DNA from: Bacteroidales bacterium UBA6244
GTDB lineage: Bacteria; Bacteroidota; Bacteroidia; Bacteroidales; F082
Direction of reading: 5' to 3'
Assembly: GCA_002440885.1 (NCBI GenBank)
Contig: DJVY01000151.1
Coordinates: 1 to 13,310, forward strand
DNA: 13,310 nucleotides
Shown: positions 1 to 7,725 of the stretch, piece after piece
Layout: each line of letters begins with the position of its first letter
Position numbering within the stretch: the stretch's first letter is position 1
Notes under the pieces: model-generated
Seen by the model: the letters and a program-made list of their open reading frames with translations, nothing else
Told to the model about the DNA's origin: nothing
The model's database searches: none
Translations under genes and position numbers: made by a program

Positions 1-1226
1 CTATTGTGGATGTTAGGTCAAATGGAGATGCCCCACCTTTTATTAAAAACGATGCTTGTCCATCTCTTATTGGAGGATCAGGGGGTGGTTTGGAATTGTT
101 TAAAACCACCATCGTGGATATGGACTACAAAACCGATTCGGTAACCTCTTTACTATCATTGCTCACCGATGGAGGCCAAACGGAACCAACCGTAATGGAT
201 GTAGCCTCGGCTACCGGAAGCCAGACCATGGACATCAGGGACGACTTGCTGGCAAAATCACCCTACCTGAGCGATACGGTGATGGTGACCACCGTTTTGC
301 AGGAAGAGGCCTTGCCTGCCGCCATTGTTACCGAGGTATTGCTCGAAAACCCCCAATCGGCAAAATCGGAAGTGGTATTGGGTGAATTGTATGCCCGGGA
401 GGACATCACAGATAACCAGATCAATCAAATTGAAGCCAATGCGCTGATAGTGGGAGCCATGGAATCGCTTAAAATAAGCCGTGACCACTTTGCTCAATTG
501 CGCGACAATGCCTTTAACCAAGTAATGGCTGCGTACAAAAGTGCCGAAGGCTTTGGCAATTCGGATAGTTTGAAAGAGGTGTTGCATCATTTTGATTTTC
601 CGACAGCCAAATACCAGTTGGCGCTGTTGTACCTGAATAATGGCGAACTGCAAAAAGCCCAGGACACCCTGGCCTCCATTGCTACCCGGTACACATTAAC
701 CACCGACCAACAATCGGAACACAACAACTGGGAGGATTACATGTTTATCATGGTGCAACTGGCTCAAACCGGTAAAAATATTTTTGAACTCAGTGCAACA
801 CAAAAGGCACAGCTTTACCAGGTGTACCTGGCCAAAACAGGCCGGGTAAGTACCCTGGCCATGAACCTGTTGCAGGTAACCGATACACTTTCGTATCATC
901 ACAGCTATGTATTGCCTACCGAAGGGTTGAAAAACAATGTCATCGGCCGTCAGCGCAATCACTCCCATTCGGGTTCCACTTCTTTAAAAGTATATCCCAA
1001 TCCTACAGGCGATTACCTGGTGGTTGAATATCCGGTACAGGATGAAACCTCACCCGTAACCATTAAGGTGGTTGATAACAGCGGCTTTCTGCGTTTAACA
1101 ACCACTTCACAATTCTCCACAGGTTCTGCTGTACTCGATACCCGAACGCTGGGTACAGGAACCTATATCTGCCATGTTTCGGCCAACGGCAAGTTGGTAG
1201 GCGTTACCAAGTTTGTAGTATTTTAG
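1..1226 (+). CDS. T9SS type A sorting domain-containing protein, C-terminal part (5' truncated)
   Basis: This is the end of a secreted or surface-attached protein exported by the type IX secretion system. The reading frame is open to the left edge (codon 3-5 is ATT, then GTG at 6), so I treat the gene as cut by the window and not as starting at the GTG; no signal peptide is present. Numbering from that GTG, residues 75-300 are mostly helical, with a motif around 85-117 (SPYLSD, LPAAIV, LLENP) and a TPR-like stretch at 200-226 (YQLALLYLNNGELQKAQ). Residues 327-406 form the type A sorting domain: KVYPNPTGD at 328-336, then beta strands ending KFVVF. T9SS removes this domain at the outer membrane. 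The function of the mature protein is unknown; its catalytic or adhesive domains would lie upstream. A hairpin follows the stop. Sorting domain very secure; rest unassigned. Confidence 0.9.
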   Translation, partial: IVDVRSNGDAPPFIKNDACPSLIGGSGGGLELFKTTIVDMDYKTDSVTSLLSLLTDGGQTEPTVMDVASATGSQTMDIRDDLLAKSPYLSDTVMVTTVLQEEALPAAIVTEVLLENPQSAKSEVVLGELYAREDITDNQINQIEANALIVGAMESLKISRDHFAQLRDNAFNQVMAAYKSAEGFGNSDSLKEVLHHFDFPTAKYQLALLYLNNGELQKAQDTLASIATRYTLTTDQQSEHNNWEDYMFIMVQLAQTGKNIFELSATQKAQLYQVYLAKTGRVSTLAMNLLQVTDTLSYHHSYVLPTEGLKNNVIGRQRNHSHSGSTSLKVYPNPTGDYLVVEYPVQDETSPVTIKVVDNSGFLRLTTTSQFSTGSAVLDTRTLGTGTYICHVSANGKLVGVTKFVVF

Positions 1227-1235
1227 CACTCACAC

Positions 1236-1258
1236 TCTCCGGGCCTTGTGCCCGGAGA
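1236..1258 (+). terminator. Terminator-like hairpin after the first T9SS gene
   Basis: A perfect 9-bp stem, TCTCCGGGC (1236-1244) with GCCCGGAGA (1250-1258), closes a 5-nt loop (CTTGT). It begins 9 bp after the stop codon and is followed by an A/T-rich run (ATTTAATTC) without a clean T-tract. It could act as a weak intrinsic terminator or as a 3'-end stabiliser. The next gene starts 15 bp beyond the stem, so any promoter for that gene would have to lie in or before the hairpin; partial read-through is also possible. Confidence 0.6.
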
Positions 1259-1273
1259 ATTTAATTCAATCAA

Positions 1274-2809
1274 ATGAAAAAATTACTACAATTGGTTTTT
1301 AGTGTGTTTATAGGTATTTCTGGTGTAGCTCAAACTTATTTCAATAATAATTACAGTTATGCTGGTGGTTTAACTCTTGACTTTAGCCATGACATTCTTC
1401 AAAATGATGAAGGTTACATTATCCCTGGCGGTTTTGATTACCTTGATACTTTATCATATAATAAAATTGGAATTTTAACAACAGATCGCTTTGGCGATGA
1501 ATTATTTATAAACGTTTTGGGCAATGGGGAGAATACATTCAGTTGGAATATTTCCTATCATCAGGGAGCTTTAGGGTTTGACAACACTGGATCAGGCTAT
1601 TATTCAGTAGGGATGAAACGTAAGTATGGTATCCCCAACCCGGTTGGAGTGGCAGACTATGGGGTTATTTACAAATTCGATTTAAACCTTGATACCCTAT
1701 GGACTATCAGCATTGGTGACAAAGTCGGTACAATCGACAGCACGTATATATTCGAACACTGTAGTGTATTGCCAAATAATGAATTAATAATTACCGGCAT
1801 TGTCGTTATTGAAGGTTCAACCTCTAAAGCCCTGCTTATAAAAGCAGATAGCCTTGGTAATGAATTGTGGCGCAAATATTTTTACAGCGGTCCACTAAAC
1901 CAAGGCATCAATGTAATCGCCACCCCCGATGGTGGATTTGCCCTAAGCGTATGGAAGTGGGTTTTTGGTCCGCAACCCGTGTCAACACCCTTTTTAATTA
2001 AAACCGACAGTGCCGGAAACGAGCAATGGAGAAAGTATTTTGGGGGTATCTGGCATGACGGACCCATGTATCTCGTAAATGCTCCAGACAGTACCATTGT
2101 GGGGGGGTATTATTATTCTGATACAATGGATTATGATATTAGTTATAACAGGGATGCCATTGTTAAAATAACTTTGGAAGGCACCTTGCTTTGGGAAAAA
2201 AAGTATGGAGAATCTGCCTATAACAAAAGAAACTATAGTACAAACGTTAATACGTTAGGTGATATTGTTCAGGTGGGGAGTGTCTATGGCGTTTTTCCAC
2301 ACATGCTAGGCTACATGTTATGTGTATCATCTGATGGAGATTCGTTATGGTATCGTGAATATGAAAAGGTAACCGGACAATACGATGATAATCACCTCTA
2401 TGCTGTAATCCCCACCGATGATGGCGGCTATGCTGCATCGGGCATGGTGCACACCGATTACGATCAGGATATCTGGGTGCTCAAAGTGGATAGCCTGGGC
2501 TGCGAGAGTTTCGATTACTGCTGGACTTCGCTGCCCGGTGTTATCAGCGTGGAAAAACCGGGAGATTTACAGATTTTGCCTAACCCCGCCAAAGGCTACT
2601 GCACCATCGCCATCCCCAAAGAAAACCAGTTTGAAACTTATACGTTGTTTATATACAATTTAATGGGGGTAAAAATAGAAGAACTGGTGGTGCCTTCGGG
2701 TATAACGCAGCTGGAAATCAATTTGTCGGGCTATGCGCCGGGGTTGTATTCGGTGGTTACCAGCTACAAGGGAAGTATTACGGGAAGGGGGAAGTTTGTG
2801 GTGTATTGA
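1274..2809 (+). CDS. T9SS type A sorting domain-containing protein with propeller-like repeats
   Basis: This is a complete 511-residue secreted protein. The signal peptide is residues 1-19 (MKKLLQLVFSVFIGISGVA), with likely cleavage before Q20. The mature part carries irregular repeats of the form DxxGxxxW: DRFGDELF at 71, DSLGNELW at 192, DSAGNEQW at 245, LEGTLLW at 301, SDGDSLW at 353 and DSLGCE at 406. GG-turns follow some (TPDGGFA at 217, TDDGGYA at 381). This resembles the beta-propeller-like proteins common among Bacteroidota T9SS cargo. The type A sorting domain starts near residue 428 (LPNPAKG at 435-441) and ends GKFVVY. No catalytic residues are recognisable; adhesion or cell-surface binding is only a guess. 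The ATG at 1274 is chosen because the signal peptide follows directly; no Shine-Dalgarno is seen, as usual in this phylum. Base composition is uneven, about 31% GC at 1441-1560 and about 53% at 2401-2580. Confidence 0.92.
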   Translation: MKKLLQLVFSVFIGISGVAQTYFNNNYSYAGGLTLDFSHDILQNDEGYIIPGGFDYLDTLSYNKIGILTTDRFGDELFINVLGNGENTFSWNISYHQGALGFDNTGSGYYSVGMKRKYGIPNPVGVADYGVIYKFDLNLDTLWTISIGDKVGTIDSTYIFEHCSVLPNNELIITGIVVIEGSTSKALLIKADSLGNELWRKYFYSGPLNQGINVIATPDGGFALSVWKWVFGPQPVSTPFLIKTDSAGNEQWRKYFGGIWHDGPMYLVNAPDSTIVGGYYYSDTMDYDISYNRDAIVKITLEGTLLWEKKYGESAYNKRNYSTNVNTLGDIVQVGSVYGVFPHMLGYMLCVSSDGDSLWYREYEKVTGQYDDNHLYAVIPTDDGGYAASGMVHTDYDQDIWVLKVDSLGCESFDYCWTSLPGVISVEKPGDLQILPNPAKGYCTIAIPKENQFETYTLFIYNLMGVKIEELVVPSGITQLEINLSGYAPGLYSVVTSYKGSITGRGKFVVY

Positions 2810-2823
2810 GGTGGATAATGAAA

Positions 2824-2856
2824 AACTTTTCCAAAGTTTTGAACTTTGGAAAAGTT
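2824..2856. repeat. Perfect 15-bp inverted repeat, 3-nt loop
   Basis: The arms AACTTTTCCAAAGTT (2824-2838) and AACTTTGGAAAAGTT (2842-2856) are exact reverse complements around a TTG loop. The element lies 14 bp after the stop of the plus-strand T9SS gene and before the convergent amidohydrolase gene. No T-run follows on the plus strand; on the minus strand the stem is followed by TTTCATT. It could therefore help end transcripts from the minus-strand operon, or form the first part of a dispersed palindromic element together with the two hairpins that follow. Confidence 0.75.
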
Positions 2857-2868
2857 ACAACACTCCAA

Positions 2869-2915
2869 GTGCCAGCGGCACGACCCACCTTGTAACCCCG
2901 GAATTCATTCCGCGG
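2869..2915. repeat. Two further adjacent hairpins, possible dispersed intergenic repeat
   Basis: Hairpin one is GTGCC (2869-2873), loop AGC, GGCAC (2877-2881). Hairpin two pairs CCCCGGAAT (2896-2904) with ATTCCGCGG (2907-2915) across a 2-nt loop, with eight of nine positions paired and one C-C mismatch at 2897/2898 against 2913. A 14-nt linker separates them. The block is GC-rich compared with its flanks and is not part of a believable gene: a 65-codon plus-strand frame crosses it but has no recognisable sequence. Its build suggests a mobile or multiplied intergenic palindrome. The rest of the 2810-2967 gap is A-rich and I see nothing else in it. Confidence 0.55.
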
Positions 2916-2967
2916 AATTTTGAAAACTAAACCTAAAAAACTGATTTGAGCTTATAAAGTATTCACT

Positions 2968-4611
2968 TTAAAACTGTTTTACGCCATCTACCCAGGTTCC
3001 TCTTACCTTGGTTTTAAGTATTTCGTGTTCACTGAGGGTCATGAGGTCATTGTTAAGCATCACAAAATCGGCCACTTTCCCTGCTTCGATGCTCCCTTTG
3101 GTCTTTTCGTCGAAACTGCCTTTGGCCGGCCAAAGGGTTATCGAATATAGGGTTTCGGCACGACTAAGGGCGTTTTCGGGTTGAAAGCCTCCAGCGGGAC
3201 TGCCATCAGGGTGTTTGCGGCTAATGGCTGCATAGTAGCTGTGCAAGGGATCAATGTCTTCGATGGGGAAATCGGTTCCATTTACCAACCATCCATTTTC
3301 ATTCAACAAATCCTGGTAAGCATAGGCGGATTTTATGCGCTCCGCTCCAAGCCTTTCATCTGCCCAGTCCATGTCGGATGTGCAGTGGGTGCTTTGTATG
3401 GAAGGTATGATGGCATATTGGCCAAATCTGTGTAAGTCATCAGGGTGTACTACCTGGGCGTGCTCGATACGCCAGCGGCGGTCATTCTTTCCTTTTAAAT
3501 GCTTGGCATATACGTCAATAACAAGTCGGTTGGCCTGATCGCCAATGGCATGGGTGTTCACCTGAAATCCGCTTTCGTAAGCCAGGCCACACAGGCTGTC
3601 GTAGTATGTGGTTGGTTCAAGCTGAAGTCCCCGGTTTCCTGCCTCATCTGAATAAGGCTCAATCATGAGTGCCCCGCGCGAACCCAATGCCCCATCGGCG
3701 TATAATTTAATGCTGCTCACTGTTAGATGTGGTGTGCGCAACGGCCCTGCAGGCAGGAAATAGCTAAGGTTTTCGTCTGTGGGATTTAGCATGGCATAGA
3801 CCTTTATCTTTAAAATCCCTGATTTCTGTAACGAATCTATCAAAAATATATCCTCTTTGTCGAGTCCGGCATCAGTAACGGTTGTAAGTCCTTTGGCCAG
3901 ACACTTTTCCTGGGCTGTGAGCAATGCTTTGGTTTTTTGTTCGCTGTCGGGCTTAGGAACAAAGGATTTCATGTGGTCGGCAGCATTGTCTAAAAGTATC
4001 CCGGTGAGGCCATGTTCGGTTTTTTTAATCTCGCCTCCGGCAATAGTTGTTTGTTTGTCGATGCCTGCCCTTTTTAGGGCTGCCGAATTGGCCAAAACGG
4101 CATGCCCGTCGATGCGGATAAGGACAACCGGGTTGTTGGGAAACAATTGATCGAGGCGTGTGTTATCAGGGAAATTTTTGTTTTCCCATAAATTCTGATC
4201 CCAGCCGCGCCCCAAAACCCATTCTTCGCCGCTGTTTTCGTGGTGGTGCAGCAAGAGTTCCAGAACCTGATCAAACGATTCAGCACCAACCAGGTTGGCG
4301 TATTGTGTTAACCATAACCCATAGCCTAAAAAGTGGCTGTGGCCGTCGTTGAAACCAGGACAAATGGCCGCCCTTTCAGCATCTATGACCTCATATCCGG
4401 AGTATTGATCTAGTATGGCCTGGTCGCTTCCTACCGCCACAAATTTACCCTGATCGATGGCCATGGCCGAAGCGGTGGAAAAGGCACTGTCGACCTGATA
4501 GATTATCGCGTTATGTATTACTAAGTCAACGCTTTTCCGGCTGTTTACACATGAATTCATAGTTGTCAGGAATAAAATGGTTATAAAATACAGGTATTGG
4601 TTTTTCATCAT
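2968..4611 (-). CDS. Amidohydrolase family 3 (YtcJ-like) lipoprotein
   Basis: This is a 547-residue metal-dependent hydrolase of the amidohydrolase 3 group (YtcJ / N-substituted formamide deformylase-like), predicted to be membrane-anchored. A hydrophobic signal (residues 4-18) ends in a lipobox-like TMNSC with C21 as the lipidated cysteine. The residues after C21 are not acidic, so the periplasmic face is more likely than the cell surface. Family landmarks are H91 and H93 in the HSHF metal motif, GRGWDQ at 135-140, K302 in the IKLYADGALGSR block, H354 in THAIGD, H384 in IEHAQ and D447 in the GTDFP motif. The TIM-barrel and small beta domain are both full length. The gene starts 16 bp after the ABC ATPase stop and is the last of the importer operon. 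The start could be either of two adjacent ATGs (4611 or 4608). The substrate is unknown; a role on an imported chelate is inference from position only. Confidence 0.9.
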   Translation of the reverse strand: MMKNQYLYFITILFLTTMNSCVNSRKSVDLVIHNAIIYQVDSAFSTASAMAIDQGKFVAVGSDQAILDQYSGYEVIDAERAAICPGFNDGHSHFLGYGLWLTQYANLVGAESFDQVLELLLHHHENSGEEWVLGRGWDQNLWENKNFPDNTRLDQLFPNNPVVLIRIDGHAVLANSAALKRAGIDKQTTIAGGEIKKTEHGLTGILLDNAADHMKSFVPKPDSEQKTKALLTAQEKCLAKGLTTVTDAGLDKEDIFLIDSLQKSGILKIKVYAMLNPTDENLSYFLPAGPLRTPHLTVSSIKLYADGALGSRGALMIEPYSDEAGNRGLQLEPTTYYDSLCGLAYESGFQVNTHAIGDQANRLVIDVYAKHLKGKNDRRWRIEHAQVVHPDDLHRFGQYAIIPSIQSTHCTSDMDWADERLGAERIKSAYAYQDLLNENGWLVNGTDFPIEDIDPLHSYYAAISRKHPDGSPAGGFQPENALSRAETLYSITLWPAKGSFDEKTKGSIEAGKVADFVMLNNDLMTLSEHEILKTKVRGTWVDGVKQF

Positions 4612-4627
4612 TTCGTCGGTTTACAAT

Positions 4628-5425
4628 TTATTTTGATTCAAATCGAAGCGTAAGGGGATTAAAGGCCACATCAGCCTGATCGAACAAGCGGTTAATGTGT
4701 CCTTCCTTGATCATGGTTTGGGGCAGTCCCGACTGAAAATCCTGGTTGCCTAACAACCACAACTTGTCGGCAAACTGCATGGCCAACTCACTGTCGTGGG
4801 TGGTGAGCAATATGCTTTTTTGGTGTTCGACGGTGAGTTTTTTCAGCAGTCGCATGAGCGATACTTTTCCGGGCGAGTCGATAAATGCTGTGGGCTCATC
4901 CAAACAGATCAGGGGAGTTTGTTGCGCTATAGCTCTGGCTATCATGGTCTTTTGTTTCTCTCCATCGCTCAGACTATAGAATTTCCTGCTGGCAAGGGTT
5001 TCTACACCTGTGGCGGTCATGGCTTCATCAATGGTTTGCCGGTCGTAAGGGGTTAGCTTTCCGGTGAGCGAACCATAAGGATATCGTCCGGTAGAAACCA
5101 CATGGTAAGCTGTAAGGTATCGGTCGTCGATTTTATCGGTGAGCACTGCGGCCATGCAACCTGCCATTTGTCGTGCCGACATCTGATCGGTTGGCTTGTT
5201 TTGCCATTCAATTTTCCCGTGAAGGGGTTTTAAATGTCCTAATATAGTCTTCAACAGGGTTGATTTACCGGCTCCGTTAGGGCCAAGTACAGCGATAAAC
5301 TCACCGGAGTAGATGGTTGCGGTGATAGCGGCAGTGATTACAATTTGTTTTCGTCCCACAGCATACCCCGTTTTCAGGTGGTTTAAGGCCAGCAGCTCTC
5401 GCGCAACAGGTTGATTATCTTCCAT
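4628..5425 (-). CDS. ABC transporter ATP-binding protein, iron/cobalamin type (FecE/BtuD-like)
   Basis: This is the cytoplasmic ATPase that drives import through the neighbouring permease. It has 265 residues, the usual length for FecE/BtuD/FhuC-type subunits. Motifs in order are Walker A GPNGAGKST (48-56), ABC signature LSDGE (152-156), Walker B LICLDE (172-177) with D-loop-like FID, and the H-loop histidine H210 in LLTTHD. The Q-loop position is unusual: VLTDKIDD (94-101) stands where most relatives have a glutamine, with T96-D97 in place of the usual P/S-Q. The gene overlaps the permease stop by 11 bp and is followed after 16 bp by the amidohydrolase. ATP binding and hydrolysis are secure; the transported substrate (siderophore, heme or corrinoid) cannot be decided from the sequence. 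Confidence 0.95.
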   Translation of the reverse strand: MEDNQPVARELLALNHLKTGYAVGRKQIVITAAITATIYSGEFIAVLGPNGAGKSTLLKTILGHLKPLHGKIEWQNKPTDQMSARQMAGCMAAVLTDKIDDRYLTAYHVVSTGRYPYGSLTGKLTPYDRQTIDEAMTATGVETLASRKFYSLSDGEKQKTMIARAIAQQTPLICLDEPTAFIDSPGKVSLMRLLKKLTVEHQKSILLTTHDSELAMQFADKLWLLGNQDFQSGLPQTMIKEGHINRLFDQADVAFNPLTLRFESK

Positions 5426-6431
5426 ATGATCGTGCTTTTACGATGACCCAGATGACGATAGGCGCACCAATTACGGATGTAACTGCGTTGATGGGCAGCG
5501 AAGAATCCCAGCCTGGAAGGCGGGCAATGAGGTTGCACGAGAGGCTCAGGGCAGCGCCGATCAGCATCACGGCCGGCAAAAGAATCCGGTGGTCGGAGGT
5601 GTTGTAAGCCGTACGTGCCAAATGCGGAACCGCGAGACCCAAAAAAGCTATCGGCCCGGTAAAGGCCGTGCCCAAGGCAATGAAGAGACCACTTATGAAA
5701 ATGAAAGTCCGGTTAAGCATGCGGGTGTTGAAGCCGGAGCTTCGCGCATAGCTTTCACCCAAAAGCATCGCGTTCAGTGGTTTAACAAAAAACAAAGTGG
5801 CGGCAGCAATCAGCAATACCGAAGCTAAGAGCAGCAACGATTGTACAACGGTGGTTTTTGAAAAGCTGCCCAAGCCCCATAACACATAAGCCTGCAAATC
5901 CTGCGAGTTGCTGTAGAACTGCAAAGTACCTACCGCCGCATTTACCAGATAACCAATCATGATGCCGATGATGAGCACGGTAACGCTGTTGCCGATACGT
6001 GACGACACCACGACGATGATGGACAGAACGGCCAGAGCCCCGGCCAATGCAGCCGCAACGAGCGTAAACTCGCGGTAATACCAGTCAGCAGAAGTAAGTT
6101 GAATTCCTGTGGCTCCTCCAAACAACAGCACCAGTGCCACGCCAAAGCTTGCCCCCGAACTTACGCCCAACACCGACGGGCCTGCCAGCGGGTTAGCGAA
6201 GGTGGTCTGTAAAAGTAGTCCGGCAACGCTCAGCGCCACGCCCACCGCCATGGCTGTGGTGGCCTGCGGAAGCCGGAACTGCAACACGATAATCTCAGCA
6301 ACCGAATTTCCCGTGATTTGTCCTTGAAGAATCGACAACACTTCATCCCATTGCAATGGCACAGAACCGAACCACAAGTTGGCAGCGAAAAGCAAAACAA
6401 TAATAACCAGCCAGATGATGTTTCTGAACAT
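5415..6431 (-). CDS. FecCD-family ABC transporter permease (BtuC/FhuB-like)
   Basis: This inner-membrane permease forms the import channel for a metal-chelate or corrinoid. From the chosen start it has 338 residues, typical of the FecCD family, with about ten hydrophobic segments. Landmarks are RLPQ at 53-56 and NPLAGPSVLGVSSGA at 80-94 (a family signature); GPIAFLGLAVPHLAR at 259-273, the coupling-helix region facing the ATPase; DHR at 280-282; and the C-terminal LPINAVTS-IGAP stretch (312-324). The frame is open further upstream to an ATG at 6533, but that start would overlap the binding-protein gene by 62 bp and add a 34-residue segment foreign to the family. The ATG at 6431 begins directly at the first membrane helix and lies 40 bp after the upstream stop, so I prefer it. 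The ATPase start overlaps its 3' end by 11 bp, which suggests translational coupling. Confidence 0.93.
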   Translation of the reverse strand: MFRNIIWLVIIVLLFAANLWFGSVPLQWDEVLSILQGQITGNSVAEIIVLQFRLPQATTAMAVGVALSVAGLLLQTTFANPLAGPSVLGVSSGASFGVALVLLFGGATGIQLTSADWYYREFTLVAAALAGALAVLSIIVVVSSRIGNSVTVLIIGIMIGYLVNAAVGTLQFYSNSQDLQAYVLWGLGSFSKTTVVQSLLLLASVLLIAAATLFFVKPLNAMLLGESYARSSGFNTRMLNRTFIFISGLFIALGTAFTGPIAFLGLAVPHLARTAYNTSDHRILLPAVMLIGAALSLSCNLIARLPGWDSSLPINAVTSVIGAPIVIWVIVKARSYGR

Positions 6432-6471
6432 GCTGTGGGATTTTTTATTTTTTCCGGTCAAAAATACAATA

Positions 6472-7635
6472 TTACCGAATGACTTGGTAATAAACCGGTC
6501 GATAATCAGGCAACAACTCCGGATGAAAAACATAAATCAGGTCGGCGAGCTGCTTTTGGGGCTCTAGCGATCCTTTTTCAAAATAGCCGGTAACCCTGGA
6601 GTCGCAGAAGATAATCTTGCGGTTTTTGTAAGCGTCAAATTGCTGGTAAAGGGCGTTCTCCTCCCCTATTTTTTCGTAGGTTGGTGTTATGTTGTAAGTA
6701 CTTACTATACGCCAATAATCAGCTTTTGAAGCGGTTTTAAGCACGGTCTCGAAGTCGAGCGGGATGCTGGCCACCTGGGGATTGTTTTTCCATAAATAAT
6801 CTCCTCCTGCATCTGCAATCATGGTGGCTACATAGCTCTTACCTCCGGGCACATACCACTGATCGGCAAAATATTTATCCGACATCACCGTAGGACGTTC
6901 GGGCATGTTGGAGGCCAGTTTTTTCAGTGTGTTGTATTCGTCGGCAATCTGATTGAAGAGGCTGTCGGCCAAAGGAAGCTGGTTAAAAAACACGGCGGTA
7001 AACTTGATCCATTCGGCCCTGCCTAAGGGATTGGTCTCCATGAAATCCATGAAGGGGACCATAAACAGCTGACTTCCTGCCAGTGGATGAGGTTGGTTTA
7101 ACTGGTAAGGTGAATAGAATACCGCTTCCGGGTTCAAGGCCAGAATTCTTTCGGTAAAAAATACGCCGTTGTTGGCTAATTCGGTAATCTGACCTTTTTC
7201 GTGACGTTGCTTTATTACCGAATCGGTGATATAGCGCGCATCTGAAATACCTACAACCACCTCTGCCAAACCAAGTTGAAGAAGTCCGCTCAGCTGAGTG
7301 GCCGAAAAAACGGCAACACTGTCCAGGGGAATTGGCCTGATCGCATTATTCGGTGCTTTGTTTTGCAGGCTTCGGTCATCACTCACCCTGCAACTGAAAA
7401 GCGCCTGTCCGGGAAGATCGGGATGGTATACGCTTACCTCATAGCTGCCATCAACTTGTTTTTCGATGGTAAATCCTGTGGCATAGGTCACCAGAGGTTC
7501 GGCTGCGTTTTCGGCCTTGCTGACCTTTTCATGGACTATGGGTTGCTGGCACGACCAAAGAAAAAAAGCGATCAACACCAGGTATAGCAACTTGATACGA
7601 GACAGAGTGCACGGACTAAAAAAGTGTGTGTTCAT
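6472..7635 (-). CDS. ABC transporter substrate-binding lipoprotein (Peripla_BP_2 / TroA-like, helical backbone)
   Basis: This is the ligand-capturing protein of the importer and the first gene of the minus-strand operon. From the ATG at 7635 it has 387 residues, with a hydrophobic signal leading to the lipobox FLWSC (C29 lipidated) and a neutral segment after the cysteine, which fits anchoring in the periplasm. The fold is indicated by the N-lobe pattern (VAVFSATQLSGLLQLGLAEVVVGISD, quoted in parts: VAVFSATQ at 107-114, VVGISDARY at 127-135), then LALNPEAVFYSP, the GRAEWIKF motif (205-212) of this family, the long connecting helix after it, and the C-lobe VPGGKSYVATMIADAGG. An alternative upstream ATG at 7677 would add 14 residues (MIRKIWEQN...) ahead of a complete lipoprotein signal and is less likely. 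The ligand is not identifiable. No TonB-dependent receptor lies in the window. Confidence 0.9.
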   Translation of the reverse strand: MNTHFFSPCTLSRIKLLYLVLIAFFLWSCQQPIVHEKVSKAENAAEPLVTYATGFTIEKQVDGSYEVSVYHPDLPGQALFSCRVSDDRSLQNKAPNNAIRPIPLDSVAVFSATQLSGLLQLGLAEVVVGISDARYITDSVIKQRHEKGQITELANNGVFFTERILALNPEAVFYSPYQLNQPHPLAGSQLFMVPFMDFMETNPLGRAEWIKFTAVFFNQLPLADSLFNQIADEYNTLKKLASNMPERPTVMSDKYFADQWYVPGGKSYVATMIADAGGDYLWKNNPQVASIPLDFETVLKTASKADYWRIVSTYNITPTYEKIGEENALYQQFDAYKNRKIIFCDSRVTGYFEKGSLEPQKQLADLIYVFHPELLPDYRPVYYQVIR

Positions 7636-7639
7636 GAGG

Positions 7640-7647
7640 CAAAGGTA
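7640..7647 (-). promoter_or_regulatory. Candidate Bacteroidota -7 box (TACCTTTG) for the importer operon
   Basis: Read on the minus strand, TACCTTTG matches the TAnnTTTG -7 consensus of Bacteroidota sigma factors exactly. It ends 5 bp before the ATG at 7635, so transcription would begin at or very near that start codon and give a leaderless or nearly leaderless mRNA. A good -33 TTG element is not seen 19-21 bp upstream. If the ATG at 7677 were the real start, this box would be meaningless coding sequence. Moderate to low confidence. Confidence 0.4.
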
Positions 7648-7725
7648 GGTGTTTTGCTCCCAGATCTTCCTAATCATGATTTTTTTTGTAGCTCAATTTA
7701 TTTCTGATTGGTTTAAAAAAAATCC

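Noticed and set aside
2733..2930. 65-codon plus-strand frame across the end of the T9SS gene and the hairpins
   Set aside because: It overlaps the real gene in another frame, runs through the palindromes and has no recognisable protein sequence.
6459..6466. TATTTTTG on the minus strand before the permease as an internal promoter
   Set aside because: It fits TAnnTTTG but the area is A/T-rich, no -33 element is evident and the tight operon spacing makes it unnecessary.
6432..6533. Longer start for the FecCD permease (ATG at 6533)
   Set aside because: The added 34 residues overlap the binding-protein gene and do not fit the family, which begins at the first membrane helix after the ATG at 6431.
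7636..7677. Longer start for the substrate-binding lipoprotein (ATG at 7677)
   Set aside because: A complete lipoprotein signal begins at 7635 and a consensus -7 box lies inside the extra segment.
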